DNA of 64,000 nucleotides from Luteolibacter algae. GTDB lineage: Bacteria > Verrucomicrobiota > Verrucomicrobiia > Verrucomicrobiales > Akkermansiaceae. The position numbers and the translations under genes are program-made. The notes under the pieces were generated by a model. The model saw nothing but the letters and a program-made list of their open reading frames with translations. It was not told the origin of the DNA and did not search any database. Where the stretch lies: assembly GCF_042683045.1 (NCBI RefSeq), contig NZ_JBHUIT010000002.1:248001-312000 (forward strand), given 5' to 3'. Of this stretch, positions 27,061 to 36,900 are shown piece after piece; positions within the stretch are counted from its first letter, which is position 1, and each line of letters opens with the position of its first letter.

Positions 27061-27879
27061 GTGGCCAAGCGACGCAAACGTAGCGACGAAGGGGTTTCTC
27101 TTTTCCCTTTCATGAGCATTTTGGCATGCCTTATCGGCATCCTGACGCTCATGATCAGTGTGAGCATGCAGCTGAAGCAGATGGATCAGCAAGGCCGCAC
27201 GGAAGAGGAAACCCAGCGTGCGCTGGAAAACAGGGACTTGAAGAAACAGGCGGCAGAGCTTGAGCAGCAGCTCGTTCAGGCAGAGCAGAAGTTGAAAAAG
27301 GAGAATGCATCCGCAGCCGAGATGGCCGAACTCCGGGATCGGAAAATCGTGCTCAAAATGAAGCTCGATGAGCTCAACAAGGACAAGGATCCTGAGCAAA
27401 CTGATGCGGAGCTCCAGAAAATCATCGAGAATATGAAGCGGGAGATTGTCGCGTTCAAAAAGGAACGGCCGCCTCTCAGTAAGAAACTTGAGAAGCTGAA
27501 GGAGGAGCTAGCCAAGCGGAAGGACGTGCCGGAGGAAGTCGAGTCCGTGGTGATCCGTCCAAGCGGAAGCGGCATCCGTGCGGCGAGTCGACTGTTTTTC
27601 GTGGAATGCAATTCCACCGGCATCGTTCTCATCGGTGAAGACGGGCAGGAGACAGTGGTTTCCACCGCTACCATTGACGAGAGTGCGGAATACAATGCCT
27701 ATCTGGACAAAGTGAAACAAACCAGGGACTCGATGATCCTGTTCCTCATCCGCAAGGGCGGCAATGATTCCTACGCTTGGGCTGCCGGGTGGGCGGAATC
27801 ACAATACAACCTTACAACCGGTAAATTGCCCGTTCCGAACGACGGGAAGATCGATTTGTCCCTTTTTCAGAAAAAATAG
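27061..27879 (+). CDS. TolR/ExbD-like stator protein A (membrane Asp replaced by Ser)
   Basis: 272 residues from a GTG. A basic N-terminus is followed by one membrane segment (about 14-36), then about 120 residues of coiled coil and a C-terminal globular part with DSMILFLIRKGGNDSYAWAAGWAE, resembling the ExbD periplasmic fold. It aligns without gaps at the N-terminus with the next protein: EGVSLFPFMS against EGINLDSLMD. The residue matching the proton-carrying Asp of ExbD/TolR is Ser19 here. It is a paralogue of its downstream neighbour and probably forms a heterodimer with it (inference). Confidence 0.65.
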   Translation: MAKRRKRSDEGVSLFPFMSILACLIGILTLMISVSMQLKQMDQQGRTEEETQRALENRDLKKQAAELEQQLVQAEQKLKKENASAAEMAELRDRKIVLKMKLDELNKDKDPEQTDAELQKIIENMKREIVAFKKERPPLSKKLEKLKEELAKRKDVPEEVESVVIRPSGSGIRAASRLFFVECNSTGIVLIGEDGQETVVSTATIDESAEYNAYLDKVKQTRDSMILFLIRKGGNDSYAWAAGWAESQYNLTTGKLPVPNDGKIDLSLFQKK

Positions 27880-27882
27880 ACT

Positions 27883-28992
27883 GTGGCTAATAAACGAAAA
27901 TCTGGAGGCGATGGAGAAGGTATTAACCTCGACTCCCTCATGGACGCACTCACCAACGTGGTGGCAGTGCTCATTCTCGTGCTTATTCTTGTGCAAGCGG
28001 ATGTGACCCAGAAGGTGCAGAAGTTCATGGATGATTTGCAACCGGCCACCCCGGAAGAGGTGGAACTGGCGAAGGCGAAAGTGGAGGAACTCAAGGAGAA
28101 GAAAGAACTTCTTGAGGAGCGGATGAAGGAGGAGCCGGCAACTCCCGAGGATATTCAGAAAGAGAAGCTTCAGCTGGCTTTGCTGGAAAAAAGCCTGAAG
28201 GAGAACGAAAATCTCCTGGCGGATATCAACGAGCTGCGGGAGCTGGAGAAAAAGACCCGTGAGGAGAGGGATACGGAGCGCGAGCAAACCGTGGCCGTGC
28301 AGGAGGAAATCGCAAAGCTCGAGGCACTTCTTGACGAGACACCCGTGATCAAGCCCACCGGTCCGACCGTGGTAACGATCCCGAATAGCCGACCGATTCC
28401 GGATGATGCCCAGGTGTATTATGCCCTCGCGATCAAAGATAGAATCCACATCATCGATCCATTTACCCCGGTGGAAATGTTCGAAAGGGAGTTCGAGCGA
28501 AACAGGAAAGACTGGTTGCTTGAACGAGTCCGTCAAAAGGGCGCGGATCGATATATCTACGATGGGGTCAAAATCGCCGAGTATTTCAAAACCTTTGATT
28601 GGAAGAACTCACGGATGCAAAAGCTGGAGATCTTCTCGTGGCCGACCTCGAACCGTCTCCAGCTTGTCATCACTCCGGATGCGGAGAAAGGTGGCACACC
28701 TCTCGAGGACTTGGGAAAGCCCGGCAACGCTTATGCGAAAGCGCTTTCAGTGCTTTCCCAGAATTTCAAATCCGTGCTCATTTTCCAGGTCAATCCGGAT
28801 TCCTTCAACGCCTATCTGAAGGCAAGGGAACTGGCGGATGCTGCAAACATCGCCGCAGGCTGGGAGATGAGCTGGCAGAAAAAATATGTGATCAATTTCC
28901 CGGACATCGAGGTCAAGCGTTTGGAGGAGCCGAAGCCGAAGCCTGATCAGAAGAAGCCGACGCCGCCAAAGCTTAAGACGAAACTGGATTGA
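27883..28992 (+). CDS. TolR/ExbD-like stator protein B (membrane Asp kept)
   Basis: 369 residues from a GTG three bases after the previous stop. One membrane segment (about 19-40) contains Asp21 in LDSLMDALTNVV, the position of the essential proton-carrying Asp of ExbD and TolR. A coiled coil of about 100 residues follows, then a globular region with KSVLIFQVNPDSFNAYLKAR resembling the ExbD periplasmic domain, and a Pro-Lys-rich tail. No OmpA or other peptidoglycan-binding domain is present. It should work with the TolQ-like protein and protein A in the inner membrane. The target of the machine is unknown. Confidence 0.65.
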   Translation: MANKRKSGGDGEGINLDSLMDALTNVVAVLILVLILVQADVTQKVQKFMDDLQPATPEEVELAKAKVEELKEKKELLEERMKEEPATPEDIQKEKLQLALLEKSLKENENLLADINELRELEKKTREERDTEREQTVAVQEEIAKLEALLDETPVIKPTGPTVVTIPNSRPIPDDAQVYYALAIKDRIHIIDPFTPVEMFEREFERNRKDWLLERVRQKGADRYIYDGVKIAEYFKTFDWKNSRMQKLEIFSWPTSNRLQLVITPDAEKGGTPLEDLGKPGNAYAKALSVLSQNFKSVLIFQVNPDSFNAYLKARELADAANIAAGWEMSWQKKYVINFPDIEVKRLEEPKPKPDQKKPTPPKLKTKLD

Positions 28993-29100
28993 TTTCTCGA
29001 GAGATCTTCGCGGGGCCGGTAATTTCAGCTCGTGAAAAAATTGTCACCCGCGTAGCGTAGGGAAAAGGCTGAAAATCATTGCCCGTCCTTGACCCAAACC

Positions 29101-30960
29101 GTGAAAAAATTTCTTTCCCACTCGCTTTGCTGTTCCCTATTTATCGCAGGTATTTCGATTGCCGGCGCCACTGCACCAAACGTGGTGATCATCGTTCCAG
29201 ACGATGTGAGCTACAATGATTTCAGCTTTTACAATAAAAGTGAGAAGGCACCGCAGACCCCGCATGTGGATGCCTTTGCGGAGGAAAGCGTCCGCCTGAC
29301 AGACTTCCATGTGGCGCCGACTTGCTCCCCTACCCGGGCGGCGATCATGACAGGGCGGAACAACGACGGAACCGGCGTGTGGCATACCATCATGGGGCGG
29401 TATTTCCTACGGCCCAACGAAGTGACCATGGCGGATATTTTCAAAGAAAATGGTTTTGCGACGGGACTTTTCGGAAAATGGCATCTGGGAGATAGCTATC
29501 CCTTCCGGCCGAAGGATCGGGGCTTCCAACATACCGTGATGATCCATGGCGGTGGTGTGGATCAGCAGCCGCAACATTGGGGGGATCGCGATGCTCCACC
29601 ATGCGTGATTTACGTCGATGGCAAGCCCTTGGAGCTCAATGATGAGAATGCTTCCATCCCCGGTGAGATGCCTGCCAGCGGAGCATATACGACGAATTTT
29701 TTCACCACGAAGGCGATTGAGTTCATGCGTAGGAAGCAGGAGAAGAAAATGCCCTTCTTTGCTTATATTCCCTACAACGTGGCACATGGCCCCAATGATA
29801 TGCCACCTGATGCACGCGAGGGTGTGGGTGCACATACCGCTGTAGTCGAGAATATGGACAAAAATGTGGGCCGTATCCTGGAATTCCTGGATGTCTCCGG
29901 TCTTGCCGATGACACCATCGTATTCTTTTTCACAGATAACGGGATGAACAATTCCCTGCTGCGTGGAGGAAAAGGCTCGGAATACGAAGGGGGTCACCGT
30001 GTGCCATGCTTTGTCCGCTGGAAAAAGGGTGGTTACGTTTCTGCGGAAGTGCCCCGTATGACTGGCGCCATTGATCTTCTCCCCACTTTGATGGATGTGC
30101 TCCGATTGAAGGATTCCGAAAAGCGGTCACAACCCATGGAGGGTAAGAGCTTGCGCACATTGCTGGATACCGACCCTCAGAACGATGATCTGTATTTCAA
30201 TGAGCGGGTGATGGTAGTTGATAACCAGCGCCTGGATGAACTGACAAAATACAAGCAGGCCAGTGTGATGCTGGATACGATCGGAAACGGTGGTGAGATC
30301 ACGCACAAATGGCGTTTGATGCGCGTTTCCGGGAAACATTCATGGGAACTTTACGATGTCTTGAGCGATCCCAAACAAAAGGAGGATCTCTCAAGTGAAC
30401 CTGAAAACAAAGAAATCATGGCTTCTCTTGAGCAGGCTTATGAAAAATGGTGGGAGCAGGTAAGCTCGCAATCGGAAGAGTTTGTGCGGCTGGTGCTTGG
30501 CTCAAAGGAGCAGGAGGAAACCTGTCTCTACGCCCATGACTGGCATACCTCGGACCCTGTGCCTTGGAACGATACCCACATTGCCGAGGCATTGATATCC
30601 AATGGATACCATGCCGTGAGCTTCGCCAGGGACGGGAAATTTACGTTCGATCTGCGCCGCTGGCCCAAGGAGATCGGCAACGAGACGGCTGTCGCTTCGA
30701 AGTTGGCTACACCTATCCGCGTCGGAAATTCCGGGAAAATGAGTGATGGAGTCCCACTTCCGATCCGTTCTGCAAGAATACGTATCTGGCAGGGTGAGGA
30801 AACCATTGCCGACGAGCGTGCCGAGGTGGCTCCGGCTTCGAATGGAGCGGTGTTCAAATTGGATCTCCCGGCTGGCCCGGCAATGGTTCAGACATGGTTC
30901 TACGATGAAGAGGGCAAGGAAATTTGCGGTGCCTACTATGTCTATGTGACGGGAAAGTGA
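29101..30960 (+). CDS. Arylsulfatase (formylglycine-dependent)
   Basis: 619 residues from the GTG at 29101, followed directly by a signal peptide ending near GISIAGA. The sulfatase signature CSPTRAAIMTGR starts at Cys75, the residue converted to formylglycine; metal ligands Asp34 and Asp35 (VPDD) precede it, and GKWHLG and TDNGMNN follow. It is exported and would release sulfate from a sulfated organic substrate, often an algal or host glycan in this phylum. The last 150 residues form an extra domain that I do not recognise. The formylglycine-generating enzyme is not in the window. Confidence 0.92.
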   Translation: MKKFLSHSLCCSLFIAGISIAGATAPNVVIIVPDDVSYNDFSFYNKSEKAPQTPHVDAFAEESVRLTDFHVAPTCSPTRAAIMTGRNNDGTGVWHTIMGRYFLRPNEVTMADIFKENGFATGLFGKWHLGDSYPFRPKDRGFQHTVMIHGGGVDQQPQHWGDRDAPPCVIYVDGKPLELNDENASIPGEMPASGAYTTNFFTTKAIEFMRRKQEKKMPFFAYIPYNVAHGPNDMPPDAREGVGAHTAVVENMDKNVGRILEFLDVSGLADDTIVFFFTDNGMNNSLLRGGKGSEYEGGHRVPCFVRWKKGGYVSAEVPRMTGAIDLLPTLMDVLRLKDSEKRSQPMEGKSLRTLLDTDPQNDDLYFNERVMVVDNQRLDELTKYKQASVMLDTIGNGGEITHKWRLMRVSGKHSWELYDVLSDPKQKEDLSSEPENKEIMASLEQAYEKWWEQVSSQSEEFVRLVLGSKEQEETCLYAHDWHTSDPVPWNDTHIAEALISNGYHAVSFARDGKFTFDLRRWPKEIGNETAVASKLATPIRVGNSGKMSDGVPLPIRSARIRIWQGEETIADERAEVAPASNGAVFKLDLPAGPAMVQTWFYDEEGKEICGAYYVYVTGK

Positions 30961-31034
30961 GGTGATTGACACAATTATTTTCTAATATTGCAGGCCGAGG
31001 GGCGGTTCTCTAATTTTTCGGACTAATAAAGCCA

Positions 31035-33011
31035 ATGAGTTCAAAAAAGACCAAAAAATCAAATCCGTCGGAGTCCGATCATGCCGCCGCTCTGGAGGCC
31101 GTTTACAAGCCCTCAAAAGATTTTTCGAAAAAGGCCCGGGTCGCTTCCATGGCCCAATATGAGAAGCTCTATAAGCATTCCATTGAGAAGCCGGAGAAAT
31201 TTTGGGCGTCCGAGGCGAAGGAACTCACTTGGCAGAAACCATTCAAGAAAACTCTCGAGTGGAAAGCCCCGGATGCGAAATGGTTTATTGGCGGGAAAAT
31301 CAATGTCGCCGAGAACTGTGTGGACCGCCATGCGCTGGGAGCCCGGGCGAATAAGGCGGCGATCATCTGGGAGGGAGAGCCCGGCGATCAGCGGACGCTG
31401 ACCTACTCCCAGCTGCACAGGGAAGTTTGTAAATTTGCCAATGTGCTTCTCGCCCGTGGCGTGAAGTCAAAGGACCGCGTGCTGATCTACATGCCGATGA
31501 TCCCGGAGGCGGCGATTGCGATGCTTGCTTGTGCGCGGATTGGTGCGGTGCATAATGTGGTTTTCGGAGGGTTCGCGGCGGATTCCATCGTGGATCGTCT
31601 GGAAGATTCCGGAGCGACGGTGATCGTAACCGCGGACGGAGGCTGGAGGCGCGGGAAAATCGTCGCACTCAAGCCTGTGGTCGATGAGGCGCTGAAAAAG
31701 TATGACAAGATAGAGAATATTTTCGTCGTCCGGCGCACAGGGAACGAGATTGCCATGCAAAGTGGACGGGATCACTGGTGGCATGAGGAGACCGCGCAAG
31801 CATCCGCGAAGCACCAGCCAAAGGGGTTCGGTTCCGAGCATCCTCTCTTCATTCTCTATACGTCCGGCTCCACGGGAAAACCGAAAGGGATTTTACATAC
31901 CTCAGGCGGATATCTCACGGGCACTTACTCAACCTGCAAATATATCTTCGATATGCGGGATGAGGATGTCTATTGGTGCACTGCGGATGTCGGCTGGATC
32001 ACCGGTCACTCCTATATCGTTTATGGGCCGCTAGCCAACGGTGTGACCCAGGTGATGTATGAAGGAGCGCCAAACGAGCCGGATTTCGGACGATTTTGGA
32101 AAATCATCGAAGAGCACCGCGTCAGTATTTTCTACACCGCACCGACGGCGATCCGGGCATTTATCAAGGCGGGCGACCATTTCCCGGAGAAATACGATCT
32201 TTCCTCACTGCGCTTGCTCGGCTCCGTCGGAGAGCCAATCAATCCGGAGGCCTGGAGCTGGTATCGCGAGAAAATCGGCGGAGGAAAATGTCCGATTGTC
32301 GATACGTGGTGGCAAACGGAAACGGGCGCGATTCTAATCTCCCCTCTCCCTGGTGCCACCCCATGCATCCCCGGCACGGCGACACGACCTTTCTTTGGCA
32401 TCGACGCGGCAATTTTGGACGAATACGGCAACGAATGCCCGCCGGATGTCCAGGGCAGGCTGGTGATCCGTCATCCTTGGCCATCCATGACACGCACGAT
32501 CTATGGCGATAAGGCCCGTTTCAAGAATACCTACTTTGCCGATTACCCGGGTATCTATCTGGCGGGGGATGGTGCCAAGCGTGACAAGAAGGGAAATTTC
32601 TGGATCATTGGTCGCCTGGACGATGTGCTGAATGTTTCCGGACATCGCCTTGGCACCGCGGAGATCGAAAGCGCTCTTGTCGCCCACCAGGCGGTAGCGG
32701 AAGCAGCCGTGGTAGGCCGTCCGCATGAGCTAAAAGGTCAGGCCGTTGCCGCTTTCGTGACGCTCAAGACGGGCTCCGAGCCTTCTGAGGAGCTACGCAA
32801 GGAGCTTCGCGATCACGTGGGAAAGGTCATCGGCGCAATCGCCAAACCGGACGACATTCATTTCACTCCCGCCTTGCCAAAAACCCGCTCGGGAAAAATC
32901 ATCCGGCGTCTCCTCAAGGAACTGGTCACCACGGGAACTATTTCCGGTAGTGTGACGACTCTGGAGGACATGAACGTTATCGATCAATTGAAAGTTTTAC
33001 TCTCGGAATAA
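31035..33011 (+). CDS. acs: Acetyl-CoA synthetase (AMP-forming)
   Basis: 658 residues. Adenylation motifs are YTSGSTGKPKGILHTSGGY, then WWQTETGAILISP, with the C-terminal RTRSGKIIRR-like stretch (KTRSGKIIRRLLK) whose Lys is the usual acetylation site. It makes acetyl-CoA from acetate, ATP and CoA. The length matches the family's 650. No regulator or acetyltransferase is adjacent. The coiled-coil gene begins downstream on the same strand. Confidence 0.96.
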   Translation: MSSKKTKKSNPSESDHAAALEAVYKPSKDFSKKARVASMAQYEKLYKHSIEKPEKFWASEAKELTWQKPFKKTLEWKAPDAKWFIGGKINVAENCVDRHALGARANKAAIIWEGEPGDQRTLTYSQLHREVCKFANVLLARGVKSKDRVLIYMPMIPEAAIAMLACARIGAVHNVVFGGFAADSIVDRLEDSGATVIVTADGGWRRGKIVALKPVVDEALKKYDKIENIFVVRRTGNEIAMQSGRDHWWHEETAQASAKHQPKGFGSEHPLFILYTSGSTGKPKGILHTSGGYLTGTYSTCKYIFDMRDEDVYWCTADVGWITGHSYIVYGPLANGVTQVMYEGAPNEPDFGRFWKIIEEHRVSIFYTAPTAIRAFIKAGDHFPEKYDLSSLRLLGSVGEPINPEAWSWYREKIGGGKCPIVDTWWQTETGAILISPLPGATPCIPGTATRPFFGIDAAILDEYGNECPPDVQGRLVIRHPWPSMTRTIYGDKARFKNTYFADYPGIYLAGDGAKRDKKGNFWIIGRLDDVLNVSGHRLGTAEIESALVAHQAVAEAAVVGRPHELKGQAVAAFVTLKTGSEPSEELRKELRDHVGKVIGAIAKPDDIHFTPALPKTRSGKIIRRLLKELVTTGTISGSVTTLEDMNVIDQLKVLLSE

Positions 33012-33083
33012 CGAATGACACCTTCCAGATATTTCATCTGTCGGCTTGCTTTGACTTTTGGCTATGCGCGTAAAAATCAGCGT

Positions 33084-33884
33084 ATGAGCGAAGCGGCAAA
33101 TGAAATGCAGCTTCTCAAGGAGGCAGAGGCGCATCTGGGCGCCGCAGTTTGGCCAAAACTCGATCAAGTCGAGGAGCTGAGTATCGAGTATTGGAAGCTC
33201 CGCAAGCTGACGAAGGAGCGTGAAAAGATCGCCACGGAGTTGGAAAAATGTCAGGAAGAGCTTACGGAGGCACATGCGGAGCGAGCCAGCCTTCTTGGCT
33301 CTACCGCGGAGCCATTCCAGGACCTTCTCGATGAACGTCGGGAAATCATCGCCGCCTTGGAAGATCTCGCCCGTGAGCGGGATGAGCTCGTCGCAAAGGC
33401 GCGGGAAGTGAAACGGGCCTATGATGGTTTGAAACTCAAACAAGAGGTGCTCCGCAGGGAAGCGGTGATCCCGGATGATTTGGAAAGAACCGCAGCGAAA
33501 TTGAGCGCATTGAAGACGGAATTTACCGGGATGAAGCAGCAAAGACAGCTTCTCGCGGAGAAAATTACCGCCAAAGAAAATCTCATCGACGATATCGAAG
33601 CCCGGATCGACAAACGAAAAGCGGCGCGCCGTATTGATGCGTCACTAAGCTCGCAAAAAGTAGGCGATGCCAACCAGAGAATGTCACCATATCGCGCGGA
33701 ACTCGGCCTGCTGGACACGCAGATGCATCAGCTCTACTCGGAGGTAGGACGTTTCGTCAGCCGTCATTCACAAGTTCACCCCGGTTGTCGGGATGCCGTA
33801 AAATCGCACAAAGGCCTCGTGGAGGTGATGGCGGCGCTCCGGGAATCAATCGCTCTGAACCATAAGCTCGCAGAGATTTCCTAG
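33084..33884 (+). CDS. Cytoplasmic coiled-coil protein of unknown function
   Basis: 266 residues from the ATG at 33084; the frame is open from an ATG at 33015, four bases after acs, which would add 23 residues. Almost all of residues 10-200 is charged and helical with coiled-coil pattern, and there is no signal peptide. A short C-terminal part (about the last 70 residues) is less charged and holds SRHSQVHPGCRDAVKSHKGL. I do not recognise a family. It could be co-transcribed with acs if the upstream start is used. Confidence 0.7.
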   Translation: MSEAANEMQLLKEAEAHLGAAVWPKLDQVEELSIEYWKLRKLTKEREKIATELEKCQEELTEAHAERASLLGSTAEPFQDLLDERREIIAALEDLARERDELVAKAREVKRAYDGLKLKQEVLRREAVIPDDLERTAAKLSALKTEFTGMKQQRQLLAEKITAKENLIDDIEARIDKRKAARRIDASLSSQKVGDANQRMSPYRAELGLLDTQMHQLYSEVGRFVSRHSQVHPGCRDAVKSHKGLVEVMAALRESIALNHKLAEIS

Positions 33885-33998
33885 CCAACGCAGCAGAAAA
33901 AATAAGTGGTGGGATGTTCAGTTTTTCTGCGACACGCCTTTACAAAGCGGCAAATCCCTGCCACACCCCTGAAAGTTTAACCACCTCGCACGCGCACC

Positions 33999-36900
33999 AT
34001 GCCTAAAGACACCTCGATTAAGAAAATTCTCGTCATCGGCTCAGGCCCAATCGTCATCGGCCAAGGCTGTGAGTTTGACTACTCCGGAGTCCAAGCTTGT
34101 AAGGCATTGAAAGAAGAAGGCTACGAAGTCATTCTCGTAAATTCCAATCCGGCGACCATTATGACGGATCCGGAGTTTGCCCATCGCACCTACATCGAGC
34201 CAATCACCCCGGAGGTCGTCGAAAAAATCATCATCCGTGAGAAGCCAGACGCCCTTCTGCCGACTCTTGGCGGGCAGACCGCTCTGAACACGTCGATGTC
34301 ACTTTTCAAATCCGGCACTCTTGAAAAACATGGGGTCCGTATGATCGGTGCCAATGCCGAGGCGATCGATAAAGGTGAGGACAGACACCTTTTCAAGGAG
34401 GCAATGGAAAAAATCGGTCTCGATATGCCGCGCTCCGGCATCGCCCGGACGATGAATGAGGCTAAGCAAGTCGCCGATGAGATCGGCACGCTTCCACTGA
34501 TCGTCCGCCCGGCATTCACACTCGGCGGACAAGGCGGAGGCATTGCTTACAACCGCGAGGAATTTGAAGAGATCGTCCACCGTGGTTTGGATCTTTCGCC
34601 CGTATCCGAGGTTCTTATCGATGAATCTCTGCTCGGCTGGAAAGAGTTCGAAATGGAAGTCATGCGGGACCGCGCGGACAATTGCGTGGTCATTTGCTCC
34701 ATCGAAAACCTCGATCCCATGGGCGTGCATACCGGAGATTCCATCACGGTTGCACCGATCCAAACCCTCACCGACCGCGAATACCAAATCATGCGCGACG
34801 CTTCATTCGCCGTGATTCGTGAAATCGGCGTGGAAACTGGTGGCTCGAACATTCAGTTCGCCACTTGTCCGAAAACCGGCCGCATGATCGTCATCGAGAT
34901 GAACCCGCGCGTGTCCCGCTCCTCCGCACTCGCGTCAAAAGCGACAGGTTTCCCGATCGCCAAAATCGCCGCGAAACTTGCCGTTGGCTACACACTCGAC
35001 GAGCTGCCGAACGATATCACCCGTGAGACGCCGGCGTCCTTCGAGCCTACGATCGACTACGTGGTCACCAAGATTCCCCGTTTCACTTTCGAGAAATTCC
35101 CTACGGCGAATTCCGTTCTCACCACTTCGATGAAGTCAGTCGGTGAGGCGATGTCCATCGGCCGCACGTTCAAGGAATCCATGCAGAAATGCTTGCGCTC
35201 TCTGGAAACAGGACGCTGGGGCTTTGGCTTCGATAAAAACGATCCCGCCGCGCCCACCAAGGATGAGATCCTCCGGAAGCTTCAGATTCCAAATGCCGAG
35301 CGCATTTTCTGGCTCCAAACCGCTTTTGTCAGTGGCTGGACGCTGGATGAAGTCCACGCCGCCACCCAGATTGATCCGTGGTTCCTGCGTCATCTGGAGC
35401 AGATAGCGGAAGAAGGGAAAAACCTCGCAACGCTTGATCTCAAAACCGCGAAAAAGCTCGGCTTCTCGGATCGCCAGATCGCCAAAGCACGTGCCGCGGC
35501 ACCCGCCATCCATGACGCCTCCATCCATGGGGAAAAAGACCAACCGGCAGGCGCCCCACCCCGTGCCGAGCCCGAAGGAGCCGTCGCCGATGTGCCTACG
35601 GAAGATACCGTTCGCGCGGAGCGCAAGGCGAAGGGAATTATCCCTACCTATCGCTTGGTGGACACCTGCTCCGCGGAGTTCGAAGCCTACACACCGTATT
35701 TCTACTCCACCTACGGGGACGAAAACGAGGCCCGCAAATCCGATAAGAAAAAAATCATCATTTTGGGCGGTGGACCGAACCGAATCGGCCAGGGCATCGA
35801 GTTCGATTACTGCTGCGTCCACGCGGCGTTCGCGCTTAAAGAGCTCGGCTACGAGACCATCATGGTAAACTCCAACCCGGAGACCGTCTCAACGGATTAC
35901 GACACTTCGGACAAACTCTTCTTCGAGCCGCTCACCCTGGAGGATGTGCTCAATATCTGTGATCAGGAGCAGCCATACGGCGTAATCGTCCAGTTCGGAG
36001 GTCAGACACCGCTCAACCTCGCCGCGGATCTTGAGCGCCATGGCGTGCCGATCATCGGCACCTCGCCGAAGAACATCGAGCTTGCCGAAGACCGGAAATT
36101 CTTCTCCAGCCTTCTTGATAAATTGGGTCTCAAACAAGCGGAGGCCGGCACTGCCACGAATGAGGCGGAAGCCATCGAGGTGGCAAACCGTATCGGCTAT
36201 CCGGTTCTTGTCCGTCCGTCCTTTGTCCTTGGTGGACGTGCCATGATGATCGTTTACAGCGATTCAGAGCTTTCCACCTACATGCGCGAGGCTGTCACCG
36301 CCTCACCGGAACGGCCTGTGCTCGTGGATCGCTTCCTCGATAATGCGACTGAAATTGATGTGGATTGCATCAGTGACGGGGAGACTTCTGTCGTCGGTGC
36401 AATCATGCAGCACATCGAGCAGGCCGGTATCCATTCCGGAGACTCCGCCTGTGTGATTCCAGCCTTTTCCATCTCGGAAAACATCAAGCAGAAGATCGAC
36501 AAGGCGGCCAAAGACCTCGCCAGAGAGCTGGAAGTCCGCGGCCTGATGAACATCCAGTTTGCAGTGAAGGACGAGGAGCTTTACGTCATCGAAGTAAATC
36601 CGCGCGCCTCTCGCACGGTGCCTTTTGTCAGCAAGGCTACAGGCATTTCGCTTGCGAAGCTCGCGGCAAAAATCATGGTCGGCGAGAAACTCGCGGATAT
36701 GGGTTACACGGAAACCATTCATCCGGAGCATTTCTCCGTCAAGGAAGCGGTTTTCCCATGGAATCGCTTCCCGGGTATCGATATCGTTCTGGGTCCTGAA
36801 ATGAAATCCACCGGCGAGGTAATGGGGATCGATAAGGACTGGGGCATGGCCTACGCGAAGTCCCAAATGGCGGCCTTCAATACCCTGCCTCATTCAGGCA

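Noticed and set aside
25757..28992. Zorya-type anti-phage system
   Set aside because: The TolQ-like protein is similar in outline to ZorA, but no ZorB OmpA domain and no ZorC/ZorD or ZorE gene is present.
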